Counted from the first letter of the stretch, positions 1 to 6,690 are shown. The stretch is 12,827 nucleotides of DNA from an uncultured Clostridia bacterium (GCA_934631025.1 CAKTXR010000070.1:1-12827); one strand, 5' to 3'. The notes: generated by a model not told the origin, from the sequence alone. Numbers and translations: made by a program.

Positions 1-285
1 CGGCTCAAAGTCGATCATCGCGCCGATGCCGACGAACAGAAGCAGCGGGAACAGCTCGTTGGCGATGCCCGCGCCGAAGAGCACGTCGATGATGCCGGCC
101 TCCGCGCCCTGCGTGACCGCGCCGGACAGCGGCAGGTTGACCAGAATCGCGCCGAAGCCCATCGGCAGCAGCAGCGTCGGCTCCATGTCCTTGGCGATGG
201 CCAGATAGATCAGCACGCCGCCGATGACCCACATGACCGCCTGCTGCCAGGTGATGTTGAGGATGTTCGAGAACAGTTCCAGCAT
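1..285 (-). CDS. Na+-translocating carboxybiotin decarboxylase, beta subunit (OadB/GcdB/MmdB family), N-terminal part
   Basis: This is the first 95 codons of a gene that runs off the left edge. The beta subunit is the multi-spanning membrane protein that decarboxylates carboxybiotin and couples this to Na+ export in oxaloacetate, glutaconyl-CoA and methylmalonyl-CoA decarboxylases. The translation starts MLELFSNILNITWQQ, has a hydrophobic helix around residues 16-30 with the family motif LIYLAIAKDMEPTLLLPMGF near 26-45, and ends with NELFPLLLFVGIGAMIDFEP, a signature of this family. The ATG at 285 is preceded by GAAGGAGG with 7 bases between GGAGG and the start. Upstream lie a promoter, a yybP-ykoY riboswitch and a terminator. 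Which decarboxylase it serves, or whether it acts alone as a cation transporter, cannot be told because downstream genes lie outside the window. Confidence 0.9.
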   Translation of the reverse strand, partial: MLELFSNILNITWQQAVMWVIGGVLIYLAIAKDMEPTLLLPMGFGAILVNLPLSGAVTQGAEAGIIDVLFGAGIANELFPLLLFVGIGAMIDFEP

Positions 286-320
286 GGAAGCGCCTCCTTC
301 AGAGATGTTGGTGGTCTGTC

Positions 321-378
321 TATATATAAAAGCGAGACTCCTATCGAAAGCATGACTGCGTTTCGATAAAAGTCTCGC
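321..378 (-). terminator. Riboswitch expression platform: intrinsic terminator before the decarboxylase beta gene
   Basis: On the minus strand the arm GCGAGAC + ATCGAAA (378-361) pairs with TTTCGAT + GTCTCGC (349-332) around a short CGCAGTCATG-type loop, with a small internal loop (TTTT opposite AGGA). It is followed by TTTTATATATA (331-321). The 5' arm is the 3' strand of aptamer P1, so aptamer and terminator exclude each other. The U-tract is interrupted, so termination may be incomplete. Confidence 0.85.
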
Positions 379-457
379 CAATTAAGTTCCGAGCGGGCGA
401 TAAAGCCGTATTGACGCCGGGAACGCGCGAATGAACGCGCTGGCTACTCCCCTTTAT
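365..457 (-). ncRNA. yybP-ykoY (manganese) riboswitch aptamer
   Basis: The minus strand shows the conserved elements of this riboswitch class in order: AAAGGGGAGUAGCC (455-442) as the 5' P1 strand and L1 loop; a GCGCG/CGCGC hairpin; the L3 element GUCAAUACG; and the 3' element GGCGAGACUUUUA (379-367) that closes P1. These match the known class (GGGGAGUAGC, UCAAUnCG, GCRAGACC) and its spacing. Known members bind Mn2+ and usually control Mn exporters, TerC or P-type ATPase genes. Here the downstream gene is a Na+-decarboxylase beta subunit, an unusual partner. Because the 3' P1 strand is also the 5' arm of the terminator, ligand binding should block termination, making an ON switch. Class call is firm; ligand and direction are inferred from the family. 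Confidence 0.92.
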
Positions 458-514
458 TGTTGAGAAGGCCGGATTATTCAGCTGCAAGAGCGCCCCTTCA
501 AGCGCCGTGTCCAT

Positions 515-543
515 ATTATAATCAAGAGACAGGGCGATTGCAA
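515..543 (-). promoter_or_regulatory. Sigma-A promoter for the riboswitch/decarboxylase-beta transcript
   Basis: Read on the minus strand, TTGCAA (543-538) and a perfect TATAAT (520-515) are separated by exactly 17 bases. Transcription would start near 508. This gives a leader of about 220 nt before the ATG at 285, with the aptamer beginning about 50 nt in. It lies back to back with the pyk promoter about 70 bases away. Confidence 0.8.
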
Positions 544-614
544 GCCGAATTGCCAATCTTTGCCGCTTTTTAACGCGCTGTCCGTGACGCGGGGCAGAAT
601 TAACCTCGCGCGCG

Positions 615-644
615 TTGTAAGGCCGGCGCAGAGCGTGGTATAAT
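615..644 (+). promoter_or_regulatory. Sigma-A promoter of the pyk leader
   Basis: TTGTAA at 615-620 and a perfect TATAAT at 639-644 are separated by 18 bases. The predicted start near 651 falls just before the structured leader, giving about 217 nt of leader before the pyk ATG. It diverges from the decarboxylase-beta promoter. Confidence 0.75.
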
Positions 645-651
645 GATCTAT

Positions 652-768
652 GCAACCGGAGATAAGTGGTGGAGTCTGTCATAGGGGCGCGGCATGCGCT
701 TCTATTTATTGAGGTTGGCCGGATGACGCGTGGGGGCGACGTTTCGCCGGACGCGTTTCATCGTTCGG
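652..768 (+). ncRNA. Structured pyk leader RNA, class not recognised
   Basis: Two folded modules are visible. Module 1 (653-717) is nested: CAACC 653-657 pairs with GGUUG 713-717; a 4x3 internal loop (GGAG opposite UGA) follows; AUAA 662-665 pairs with UUAU 706-709; then a one-sided 15-nt bulge (666-680); then a 10-bp hairpin 681-690/696-705 with two G-U pairs and loop GGCAU. Module 2 (719-768) is a long hairpin with CCG/CGG, GAUG/CAUC, ACGCGU/ACGCGU (726-731/751-756) and GGCGA/UUCGCC pairing. The large asymmetric bulge flanked by short helices, followed directly by a terminator, looks like an aptamer with an expression platform. It could equally be a ~160-nt stand-alone small RNA. I checked it against T-box, SAM, TPP, FMN, cobalamin, lysine, glycine, purine, fluoride and ZTP hallmarks from memory and found none. 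Confidence 0.5.
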
Positions 769-776
769 TTTTCCAT

Positions 777-810
777 GCGGCTTCACACATCAGCTGTGGA
801 GCCGCTTTTT
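777..810 (+). terminator. Intrinsic terminator inside the pyk leader (attenuator)
   Basis: GCGGCTTCACA (777-787) pairs with TGTGGAGCCGC (795-805) as an unbroken 11-bp stem with one T-G pair and a 7-base loop. TTTTT (806-810) follows. It lies 58 bases upstream of the pyk ATG and downstream of the promoter at 615-644, so it would cut the pyk transcript short unless antitermination occurs, or it ends a separate small RNA. Confidence 0.85.
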
Positions 811-867
811 CTGCCTCCGACGTCAAATACTCTCTCCTGATTGACTCTTTTTCCCGGAGGGATTCTC

Positions 868-2280
868 ATGCGCAATACGAAAATCATCTGCACAATCGGC
901 CCGGCCAGCGAGGACGAGGCCACGCTCGAGGCGCTCTGCCGCGCGGGCATGAACGTTGCGAGACTGAACTTTTCCCACGGCACGCACGAGGAGCATCTCG
1001 AGCGCATCCGCCGCATCCGCCGCGTGCGCGAGAAGCTCGGCCTGCCCGTGGCCATCATGCTGGATACCCGCGGCCCGGAATACCGCATCAAAACGTTTGA
1101 AAACGGCCGCGTGACGCTCAAGAGCGGCGACGAGTTTACATTCACCACGCGCGACATTGCCGGCGACGAGCACGGTGTGAGCGTCGCGCTGGACAATCTC
1201 ACGCAGTCGCTGGCCGTGGGCGATACGATTCTGGTCAACAACGGCCTGCTCTCGTTTAAGGTCAAATCGCTCACCGAGACCGACGCTGTGTGCGAAGTCG
1301 AGGAGGGCGGCGAGCTGTCCAACCGCAAGAGCATGAACTTCCCCGGCAAAGTGATCTCTCAGCCCTATCTGAGCGAGCAGGATCGCGCGGACATCCGCTT
1401 CGGCGTGGAGAACGACGTGGACTTTATTGCCTGCTCGTTCGTATCGCGCCGCGAGGATCTGCTGGCCGTTCGGGCGCTGCTGGACGAAATGCACAGCAGC
1501 AATATCGAGCTGATCGCCAAGATCGAAAATCAGGCCGGCATCGACAATATCGACGAGATCTGCCGCGAGTGTTCCGGCATCATGGTCGCCCGCGGCGATA
1601 TGGGCGTCGAGGTGCCCCTCGAGCGCCTGCCGTCGATCCAGAAAAAGCTGATCACGAAGTGCCGCCTGCTGGGCAAGCGCGTCATCACCGCCACCGAGAT
1701 GCTTGAATCGATGATCCACAACCCGCGTCCCACCCGCGCCGAAGCGAGCGACGTGGCCAACGCGGTGTACGACGGTTCGAGCGCCATTATGCTCTCCGGC
1801 GAGACGGCCGCCGGCAAATACCCCGTGCAGACGCTCAAGACCATGTCCCGCATCGCCGAGCAGGCCGAGAGCGACATCGACTACGCCGCGCGCTTCCGCA
1901 CGACCGATTTCCGCATCCAGAGTACTGTGGACGCGATTTCGCACGCCGCGTGCGGCATGGCGATCGACTTAAGCGCCCGCGCCATCGCCGTGTGCTCGCT
2001 CTCCGGCCTGACGGTGCGCATGGTCTCGCGCTTCCGCCCCTCCGTGCCGGTGTTCGGCATCACCACCGATGAAAAGACCTGGCGGCAGCTGGCGCTCTCC
2101 TGGGGCGTGCAGCCCATGATGTGCGATCGATTCGACTCGATCGACGTGCTGTTCTACACCGCCAAGCAGATGGCGCGCCGCAGCCTTGCGCCCAAGCCGG
2201 GCGAGACGATGATCGTCACCGGCGGCATGACGCGCGGCGTTTCCGGCAACACCAATCTCATCAAGGTCGAGACGTTCTGA
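868..2280 (+). CDS. pyk: Pyruvate kinase
   Basis: Makes pyruvate and ATP from phosphoenolpyruvate and ADP, the last step of glycolysis, in the cytoplasm. The 470-residue protein has the short form without the C-terminal PEP-utiliser domain seen in Bacillus. Visible motifs: KIICTIGPAS (5-14), RLNFSHG (32-38), DTRGPE (66-71, where Glu71 at the position of muscle Glu117 predicts K+ dependence), IAKIEN with catalytic Lys218 and metal ligand Glu220, metal ligand Asp244 in ARGDMGVE, and TATEMLESM with Thr276. The spacing of Lys218, Asp244 and Thr276 equals that of rabbit muscle Lys269, Asp295 and Thr327. The ATG at 868 is chosen because GGAGG (856-860) sits 7 bases before it; the in-frame TTG at 841 has no site and adds residues unlike the family. 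Expression is probably governed by the leader terminator. Confidence 0.98.
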   Translation: MRNTKIICTIGPASEDEATLEALCRAGMNVARLNFSHGTHEEHLERIRRIRRVREKLGLPVAIMLDTRGPEYRIKTFENGRVTLKSGDEFTFTTRDIAGDEHGVSVALDNLTQSLAVGDTILVNNGLLSFKVKSLTETDAVCEVEEGGELSNRKSMNFPGKVISQPYLSEQDRADIRFGVENDVDFIACSFVSRREDLLAVRALLDEMHSSNIELIAKIENQAGIDNIDEICRECSGIMVARGDMGVEVPLERLPSIQKKLITKCRLLGKRVITATEMLESMIHNPRPTRAEASDVANAVYDGSSAIMLSGETAAGKYPVQTLKTMSRIAEQAESDIDYAARFRTTDFRIQSTVDAISHAACGMAIDLSARAIAVCSLSGLTVRMVSRFRPSVPVFGITTDEKTWRQLALSWGVQPMMCDRFDSIDVLFYTAKQMARRSLAPKPGETMIVTGGMTRGVSGNTNLIKVETF

Positions 2281-2299
2281 CAGCTCCGTTTATACAGAA

Positions 2300-2339
2300 A
2301 GCGCCCGCCGCAGCTTATCGTGCTCCGGCGGGTGCTTTT
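2300..2339 (+). terminator. pyk terminator
   Basis: AGCGCCCGCCG (2300-2310) pairs with CGGCGGGTGCT (2326-2336), an 11-bp stem with one G-T pair, followed by TTTTA. It starts 20 bases after the pyk stop. The fucosidase gene converges from the other side, and the same stem on the minus strand is followed by a weak T-tract (CTTTCTG), so it may also slow transcripts from that side. Confidence 0.85.
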
Positions 2340-2360
2340 ATGCTCTTTTCGGCTGAAGGA

Positions 2361-4646
2361 TCAGCGCTTCGTCACCTTGACGTAATCGCCGTTCCATTCG
2401 ATGTCGACGATCTGGCCGCCGCGGGCGCGCAGGCCCTTGACGGAGCCCTTCTTCCAGCTCGAGGGACGGGCGGGGAGGATGCGCAGCGTGCCGTCGGGAT
2501 CGGTCTGCAGCAGCATCTCGGCGATGCCGGCGCACGCGCCGTAGTTGCCGTCGATCTGGAAGGGCGGATGCGCGTCGAAGAGGTTGAGATAGGTGCCGCC
2601 GCCGTTGGAATAGTTCATCGCGCCGTTGCCGCTCTCCCTCTGGGGGTTGCGGCCCTCGACGGTGCGCAGCTGGGTGTCCAGCAGCTTGAGCGCATGGTCG
2701 CCGTCGCGCAGGCGCGCCCACTGGCAGATGCGCCAGCCCATCGCCCAGCCGGTGCTCTCGTCGCCGCGGCGAATGAGCGAGGTCTTGCAGGCCTCGGCCA
2801 AATCGGGCGTGTCGTCCGGCGTGATGGAGCGGCCGGGATGCAGGCCGTAGAGATGCGAGATATGGCGGTGATGCAGCTCGTTTTCCTCAAAGTTTTCGTT
2901 CCACTCGAGCAGCTCGCCCTCTTTGCCGACGCCGAAGGGGCGCAGCTGCGGGATGAGCGCGGCGATCTCGGCGGCGAAATCCGCGTCCTCGCCCAGCACG
3001 TCCGAGGCCTTTTTGCAGATATCGAACACGTCCAGCACGATGGCCTGCGTCATGGCGGTGGTCTTGGCCACGGCGACGGCCTTGCCGTTCAGGCGGAAGC
3101 AGTTCTCGGGCGACGTGGACGGCGCGACGATCAGATCGCCGTTTTCGTCCTTTACCAGCAGCGCGCGATAGAACTCGGCGGCCTTTTTGATGATCGGATA
3201 GGCGACGTCTTTGAGATACGTCCTGTCCTGCATATACTCGTAGTGCTCCCAGATGTGGCGGACGAACCAGCCGGAGGACATCGGCCAGCTGGCGAACACG
3301 GCGGTGCCGCGGCGGTGCGCGCCCACGGGCGTGGTCATGCGCCACAGATCGGTGTTGTGGTGGGAGACGAAGCCGGGCGCGCCGTAATACTCGCGGGCGG
3401 TGCGCTCGCCGCTCTCGGCCAGCTCGCGCACAAGGCGGAGCAGCGGCTCGTGGCATTCGGGCAGATTGATCATCAGCGTCGGCCAGTAGTTCATCTCGGT
3501 GTTGATGTTGATGGTATAGTTGCAGTTCCACGGCGGCGTAACGCTGTCGTTCCAGATGCCCTGCAATGTGGTCGGTTCTGTGCCTTCGCGCGAGGCGGCG
3601 ATGGTCAGATAGCGGCCGAAGTTGAAGTAGAGCGCATAGAGCGCCGGATCGGCCTCGCCGTTTTCGTGGCGGTAGAGCCGCTCGTCGGTGGGCAGGTATT
3701 TCTCGTTACCGCCGCCCAGATCCAGCTCGACGCGGTCGTAGAGCGCCTTGTGATCGGCGACATGCGCCTTCTTGAGCGCGTCGTAGCCCTTGGCGGCCGC
3801 TTCGTCCAGCTCGCGCTGGCAGGGGGCGATGTAGGCCCTGCCCTCGAGCACGGGGTGCTTGTTCCAGCCGTTGAAGCTGGTGCGGGCGTTAAAGTAGAGC
3901 GTGCAGGCGTCGGCGTTCCGGACGGCGACTGCGCCGCTGCGGCGCATGGTCGTGCCGCCCTCGCTGCGCACGAGCAGGCCGGCGTAGTAGCCCATGCCGC
4001 GCGTCTCGTCGGTATCGCCGTAGACCATGATGCCGCGCGGGTCCTGCGGCGTGCCGTAATGCCACTGATAGACCGGCGCGTTGCCGGAGAAGCTGAGATC
4101 GTCGTCGCCCATGGAGACGGACGCGTCCAGCGCGGGGCTGAGCGTCACGTCGAAGCTGAGGGCCGCGGCGCGGTCGGCGGTCAGGCGCATCACCAGCACC
4201 TGATCAACCGCGCTGATAAACGTCTCGCGCACAAAGCGCACGCCGCCGCACTCGTATTCCACGGTGTGAACGCCGGTGGATATATCCAGCGCGCGGCGAT
4301 GGCGCTCGATGGGCGCGGCGTGGTGCATGGCGAGCGAAATATCGCCCAGCGCCAGATAGACCTGGCTCCACAGTCCGGTGCAGTGATCCTCAAGCTCGGC
4401 CTGCGCCTCGGCGTATTTGCCCTGCAGGGCCAGATCGCGGGCGCGCTTATAGGCCTCGGGCGCGTCGGGGTTGGCGTGGAAGGTGGGATAGCCGCTCCAG
4501 AGCGTGTCCTCGTTCAGGCAGAGCTTTTCGTTTTCAGCGCTGCCGAAAACCATTGCGCCCAGCCGACCGTTGCCCAGGGGCAGCGCTTCGTTCCAGCTGG
4601 CCGCGCCCTGTCTGTACCACAGGGTGTTCGTGCCGTTGTTCATCAT
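2361..4646 (-). CDS. Glycoside hydrolase family 95 alpha-L-fucosidase
   Basis: GH95 enzymes release terminal alpha-1,2-linked L-fucose (a few act on L-galactose) by inversion. The 761-residue length is usual for the family. The N-terminus has EALPLGNGRLGAMVFG and LNEDTLWSGYP, the beta-domain hallmark. The catalytic barrel follows with ININTEMNYW (Asn380 and Asn382, matching Asn421/Asn423 of Bifidobacterium AfcA), STSPEN (Glu514, the likely general acid matching Glu566), HISHLYGLHPGRSI, and FQIDGNYG (Asp699, matching Asp766). There is no signal peptide or membrane segment, so it should act in the cytoplasm on imported oligosaccharides. The start at 4646 has GGGAGG ten bases upstream; a second ATG follows at once. 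It stands alone between its own promoter and the convergent pyk terminator, with no transporter or fucose catabolic gene nearby. Family certain, exact substrate not. Confidence 0.95.
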   Translation of the reverse strand: MMNNGTNTLWYRQGAASWNEALPLGNGRLGAMVFGSAENEKLCLNEDTLWSGYPTFHANPDAPEAYKRARDLALQGKYAEAQAELEDHCTGLWSQVYLALGDISLAMHHAAPIERHRRALDISTGVHTVEYECGGVRFVRETFISAVDQVLVMRLTADRAAALSFDVTLSPALDASVSMGDDDLSFSGNAPVYQWHYGTPQDPRGIMVYGDTDETRGMGYYAGLLVRSEGGTTMRRSGAVAVRNADACTLYFNARTSFNGWNKHPVLEGRAYIAPCQRELDEAAAKGYDALKKAHVADHKALYDRVELDLGGGNEKYLPTDERLYRHENGEADPALYALYFNFGRYLTIAASREGTEPTTLQGIWNDSVTPPWNCNYTININTEMNYWPTLMINLPECHEPLLRLVRELAESGERTAREYYGAPGFVSHHNTDLWRMTTPVGAHRRGTAVFASWPMSSGWFVRHIWEHYEYMQDRTYLKDVAYPIIKKAAEFYRALLVKDENGDLIVAPSTSPENCFRLNGKAVAVAKTTAMTQAIVLDVFDICKKASDVLGEDADFAAEIAALIPQLRPFGVGKEGELLEWNENFEENELHHRHISHLYGLHPGRSITPDDTPDLAEACKTSLIRRGDESTGWAMGWRICQWARLRDGDHALKLLDTQLRTVEGRNPQRESGNGAMNYSNGGGTYLNLFDAHPPFQIDGNYGACAGIAEMLLQTDPDGTLRILPARPSSWKKGSVKGLRARGGQIVDIEWNGDYVKVTKR

Positions 4647-4735
4647 TGATTAAAATCCTCCCGTCATGATGGTGGGGTTTGCAGCCATATTTCGCGGAGC
4701 AGGCTGCCGTCAGTCAGCCGCCCGCTTTCAGCATC

Positions 4736-4764
4736 ATTATAGCATGGCGGCGGGGAAAGCACAA
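4736..4764 (-). promoter_or_regulatory. Extended -10 sigma-A promoter of the GH95 gene
   Basis: On the minus strand TTGTGC (4764-4759), a 17-base spacer and TATAAT (4741-4736) are seen, with TGC directly before the -10 (extended -10). Transcription would start near 4729, giving an ~80-nt leader. That leader contains an imperfect stem (GCGG..GGCTG / CAGCC..CCGC, 4725-4694), which might be an operator or a simple hairpin. Confidence 0.75.
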
Positions 4765-4810
4765 GGCGCAACTTCGGACGGCTTTTCGTCCGATTTTCAG
4801 CGCGGAATAC

Positions 4811-4850
4811 AAAAAATCCCGAAGGACATTCGACATATCCTTCGGGATTT
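4811..4850 (-). terminator. Terminator of the sigma/anti-sigma operon
   Basis: Directly after the anti-sigma stop on the minus strand, AAATCCCGAAGGA (4850-4838) pairs perfectly with TCCTTCGGGATTT (4826-4814) across an 11-base loop, ending in TTTTTT. It separates this operon from the fucosidase gene, which has its own promoter. Confidence 0.92.
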
Positions 4851-4860
4851 CTAATGGCCG

Positions 4861-6081
4861 TTATTTCTTCTTCCGGCGGAAGATCAGGCAGATGATTACA
4901 ATCACGATCACCGCGACCGGGCCCCACACCGCCAGGCGCGGCGCGAGAGCGGCCAGGAAGATCGCGGCGTTCTGTCCGAACGTCTTAAGCCACTCGACCG
5001 AGGCGTTGAAGGCGTCCTTCATGCGTTCGCCCAGCGAGGAGCTCGGCGCGTCCTCGCCGCCGGTGACGTCCTCCTCGACCGTCAGCGAAACCGTCGAATA
5101 GCTCTGCTGGCTCGACCAGCCACGCAGCGTGCTCTCATAGCTTTCGATTTCGGCCATCAGCTCGGTGGCGCGCTCGTGGATGGCGATGAGGTCGCTCACG
5201 CTCTCGGCCGTCTCGTTCATGGCGTTAAGCTGATCGAGCTGGCTGCGCAGAACGCTCAGGCGCGTGGATACGTCGGTGTAATCGGCGGTGATGTCCTCGG
5301 CGCGCTCTTCGCGCAGCGTGACCGTGCCCATGTCGTCCAGCGCGGTCAGGAAATCGTCCAGCGAGGCGCTGGGCACGCGGATGTTCGCGCTCAGCACACG
5401 GTTATAGTCCTCGGCCTGACCGGTGACGGTGCGCTCCTCGAAATAGGCGTTGTATTCGCGCAGCAGATCCTCCAGCCACATCAGATCGCTGTCAAAGGAC
5501 TTGCTGACCACATGGCGCAGCGCCGAGCGCAGCACCACAACGTCGCCGCTCTGCGCGCTCTCGCCGCTCGTGCCGACCGCCTTGCCTGTGTCCAGCGCGC
5601 CGTCGCTCTCCAGCAGGAACGCGGCCTTGCCGCTCGCCGTGCGGGCCATGCCGGCGCCCTCGGACAGATAGTCGCCCTCGTAGCCGGCGGTTTCGTTATA
5701 CTGATCGGCGCTGTTCATCAGGGAGGCCTTCAGCGTCAGAGAGTCCGGATTCAGCGCCCCGCCGATCGCAAAGAACAGCGCGGCGGCCGCCGCCGCGACG
5801 CTCAGCGCGCGCCGCCAGACCAGCCATTTGGGCGTTTTTTTAGCCTGCGCGGCTTCTTCGCGGACGGCGCGCCGCCAGCCGGCCTGACACTCGAGGGGCA
5901 CTGTCAGCCCTTCGTTCAGCTCGGCGCACATCGTGGCCGTCGTCAGCGCCTGATTGAGCAGATCGGCGCAGTCGTCGCAGGAGAGCGTATGCTCCTCCAT
6001 GGCGCTTCTTTCTTCTTCAGACAGTTCGGAGTCGATGTAGCGGTCGAGCATCGATCTGAACCGTTCGCAATTCATAGTCAT
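4861..6081 (-). CDS. Membrane anti-sigma factor with zinc-finger HC2 domain and DUF4349 domain
   Basis: A 406-residue protein encoded 24 bases after the ECF sigma gene, so almost certainly its partner. Residues 1-45 carry the anti-sigma zinc-finger pattern His31-x3-Cys35-x2-Cys38, with Cys5 a likely fourth ligand; this domain would hold the sigma factor in the cytoplasm. A membrane helix spans about 91-110 (Ala-rich, LFFAIGGAL). Residues 180-385 resemble DUF4349: paired beta segments (VVVLRSALRHVV, VLSANIRVP), a coiled coil around 250-300, and YSTVSLTVEED. A second membrane helix follows (about 383-401) and the chain ends FRRKKK. The predicted topology is cytoplasm, membrane, a ~260-residue outside domain, membrane, cytoplasm. 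ATG at 6081 has AGGAGG 9 bases upstream; a second ATG at 6075 is less well placed. The outside signal is unknown. Confidence 0.85.
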   Translation of the reverse strand: MTMNCERFRSMLDRYIDSELSEEERSAMEEHTLSCDDCADLLNQALTTATMCAELNEGLTVPLECQAGWRRAVREEAAQAKKTPKWLVWRRALSVAAAAAALFFAIGGALNPDSLTLKASLMNSADQYNETAGYEGDYLSEGAGMARTASGKAAFLLESDGALDTGKAVGTSGESAQSGDVVVLRSALRHVVSKSFDSDLMWLEDLLREYNAYFEERTVTGQAEDYNRVLSANIRVPSASLDDFLTALDDMGTVTLREERAEDITADYTDVSTRLSVLRSQLDQLNAMNETAESVSDLIAIHERATELMAEIESYESTLRGWSSQQSYSTVSLTVEEDVTGGEDAPSSSLGERMKDAFNASVEWLKTFGQNAAIFLAALAPRLAVWGPVAVIVIVIICLIFRRKKK

Positions 6082-6105
6082 ATCTCATTTCCTCCTGCTA
6101 TTCCC

Positions 6106-6690
6106 TTAGACCGAGCGCCGGCCGAAAAGTTCCGGCTGACGGGACAAAACGGCGCGCAGTCTTTCGCGGCCGCGGCTGATGCGGGATTTGATCGTGCCCA
6201 CGTTGGCGTCCAGCGTCTGGGCGATTTCTTCATAGCTGCATCCTTCAATATCGCGCAGCACGATGGCCGAGCGCATATCCTCGGGCAGCTCGGCGATGGC
6301 CCGCTCGAGCAGGCGGCGCTGCTCGCTTTGCAGCGAATGCTGTTCGGGCGTATCGGTTTCGTCGCTGGGGGAATAGCCGTTGTCCAGCATGGCGTCCAGC
6401 GAGGTGGCGGCGCGCGTTTTGCGGCGGCGCAGCTCGTCCAGACAGCTGTTCATGGTGATGCGGTAAACCCATGTTGAAAAGGAGGATTGACCCTTGAAGC
6501 CGGAGATCGAGCGGAAAATGCGGATCATAGCCTCCTGCATACAGTCCTGAGCGTCCTCGCGGTTGCCGCACATACGCAGCGCGACGGCGTACATACGGGT
6601 TTCCTGCGCGCTCATCAGCGTTTCAAAGGCGAGCTGATCGCCGCGTCCGGCCAGATGGATCAGCTCCTGTTCGTCGTGCGTCTCTTGCAC
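6106..6690 (-). CDS. RNA polymerase sigma factor, ECF family
   Basis: An alternative sigma-70 factor of about 194 residues, normal for ECF proteins, with no sigma-1 or sigma-3 domain. Region 2 spans roughly residues 17-90 (EDAQDCMQEAMIRIFRSI, then FSTWVYRITMNSCLDELRRR). After an acidic linker (SDETDTPEQ), region 4 runs about 130-182 (LPEDMRSAIVLRDIEGCSYE, then IAQTLDANVGTIKSRISRGR). The open frame extends up to an ATG at 6810, but the chosen start is GTG at 6690: GAGGTGA, an excellent Shine-Dalgarno match, lies five bases upstream, and the extra 40 residues do not look like sigma sequence. The anti-sigma gene follows in the same transcript. ECF genes often activate their own promoter; a GGAAC is present at 6760-6756 on this strand but I see no convincing -10 after it. 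Confidence 0.92.
   Translation of the reverse strand: MQETHDEQELIHLAGRGDQLAFETLMSAQETRMYAVALRMCGNREDAQDCMQEAMIRIFRSISGFKGQSSFSTWVYRITMNSCLDELRRRKTRAATSLDAMLDNGYSPSDETDTPEQHSLQSEQRRLLERAIAELPEDMRSAIVLRDIEGCSYEEIAQTLDANVGTIKSRISRGRERLRAVLSRQPELFGRRSV

Noticed and set aside
300..510. DUF1646-type Na+ riboswitch, suggested by the Na+-pump gene downstream
   Set aside because: The conserved GGGGAGUAGC, UCAAUACG and GCGAGAC elements identify yybP-ykoY instead.
341..682. A 113-codon minus-strand open frame
   Set aside because: It spans the yybP-ykoY aptamer, its promoter and the opposite promoter, has no ribosome site and no recognisable protein features.
651..811. T-box leader or 6S RNA in the pyk leader
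   Set aside because: There is no T-box sequence (GGGTGGTACCGCG-like) or specifier arm, and the two-module fold lacks the single long rod with a central bubble expected of 6S RNA.
841..867. TTG at 841 as the pyk start
   Set aside because: The added residues are not family-like and include the ribosome site; GGAGG is ideally placed for ATG at 868.
666..1100. A 144-codon plus-strand open frame starting with GTG in the pyk leader
   Set aside because: It runs through the terminator and out of frame into pyk; the composition is Arg/His-rich as expected for a shadow frame in GC-rich DNA.
2121..4649. An 842-codon plus-strand open frame antisense to the fucosidase
   Set aside because: It is the mirror of a clear GH95 gene, low in recognisable motifs and rich in Gly-Val-Ala-Arg-His repeats typical of antisense GC-rich frames.
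5176..6477. A 433-codon plus-strand frame antisense to the sigma/anti-sigma genes
   Set aside because: The opposite strand encodes clear ECF sigma and zf-HC2/DUF4349 proteins with good ribosome sites; this frame has neither.
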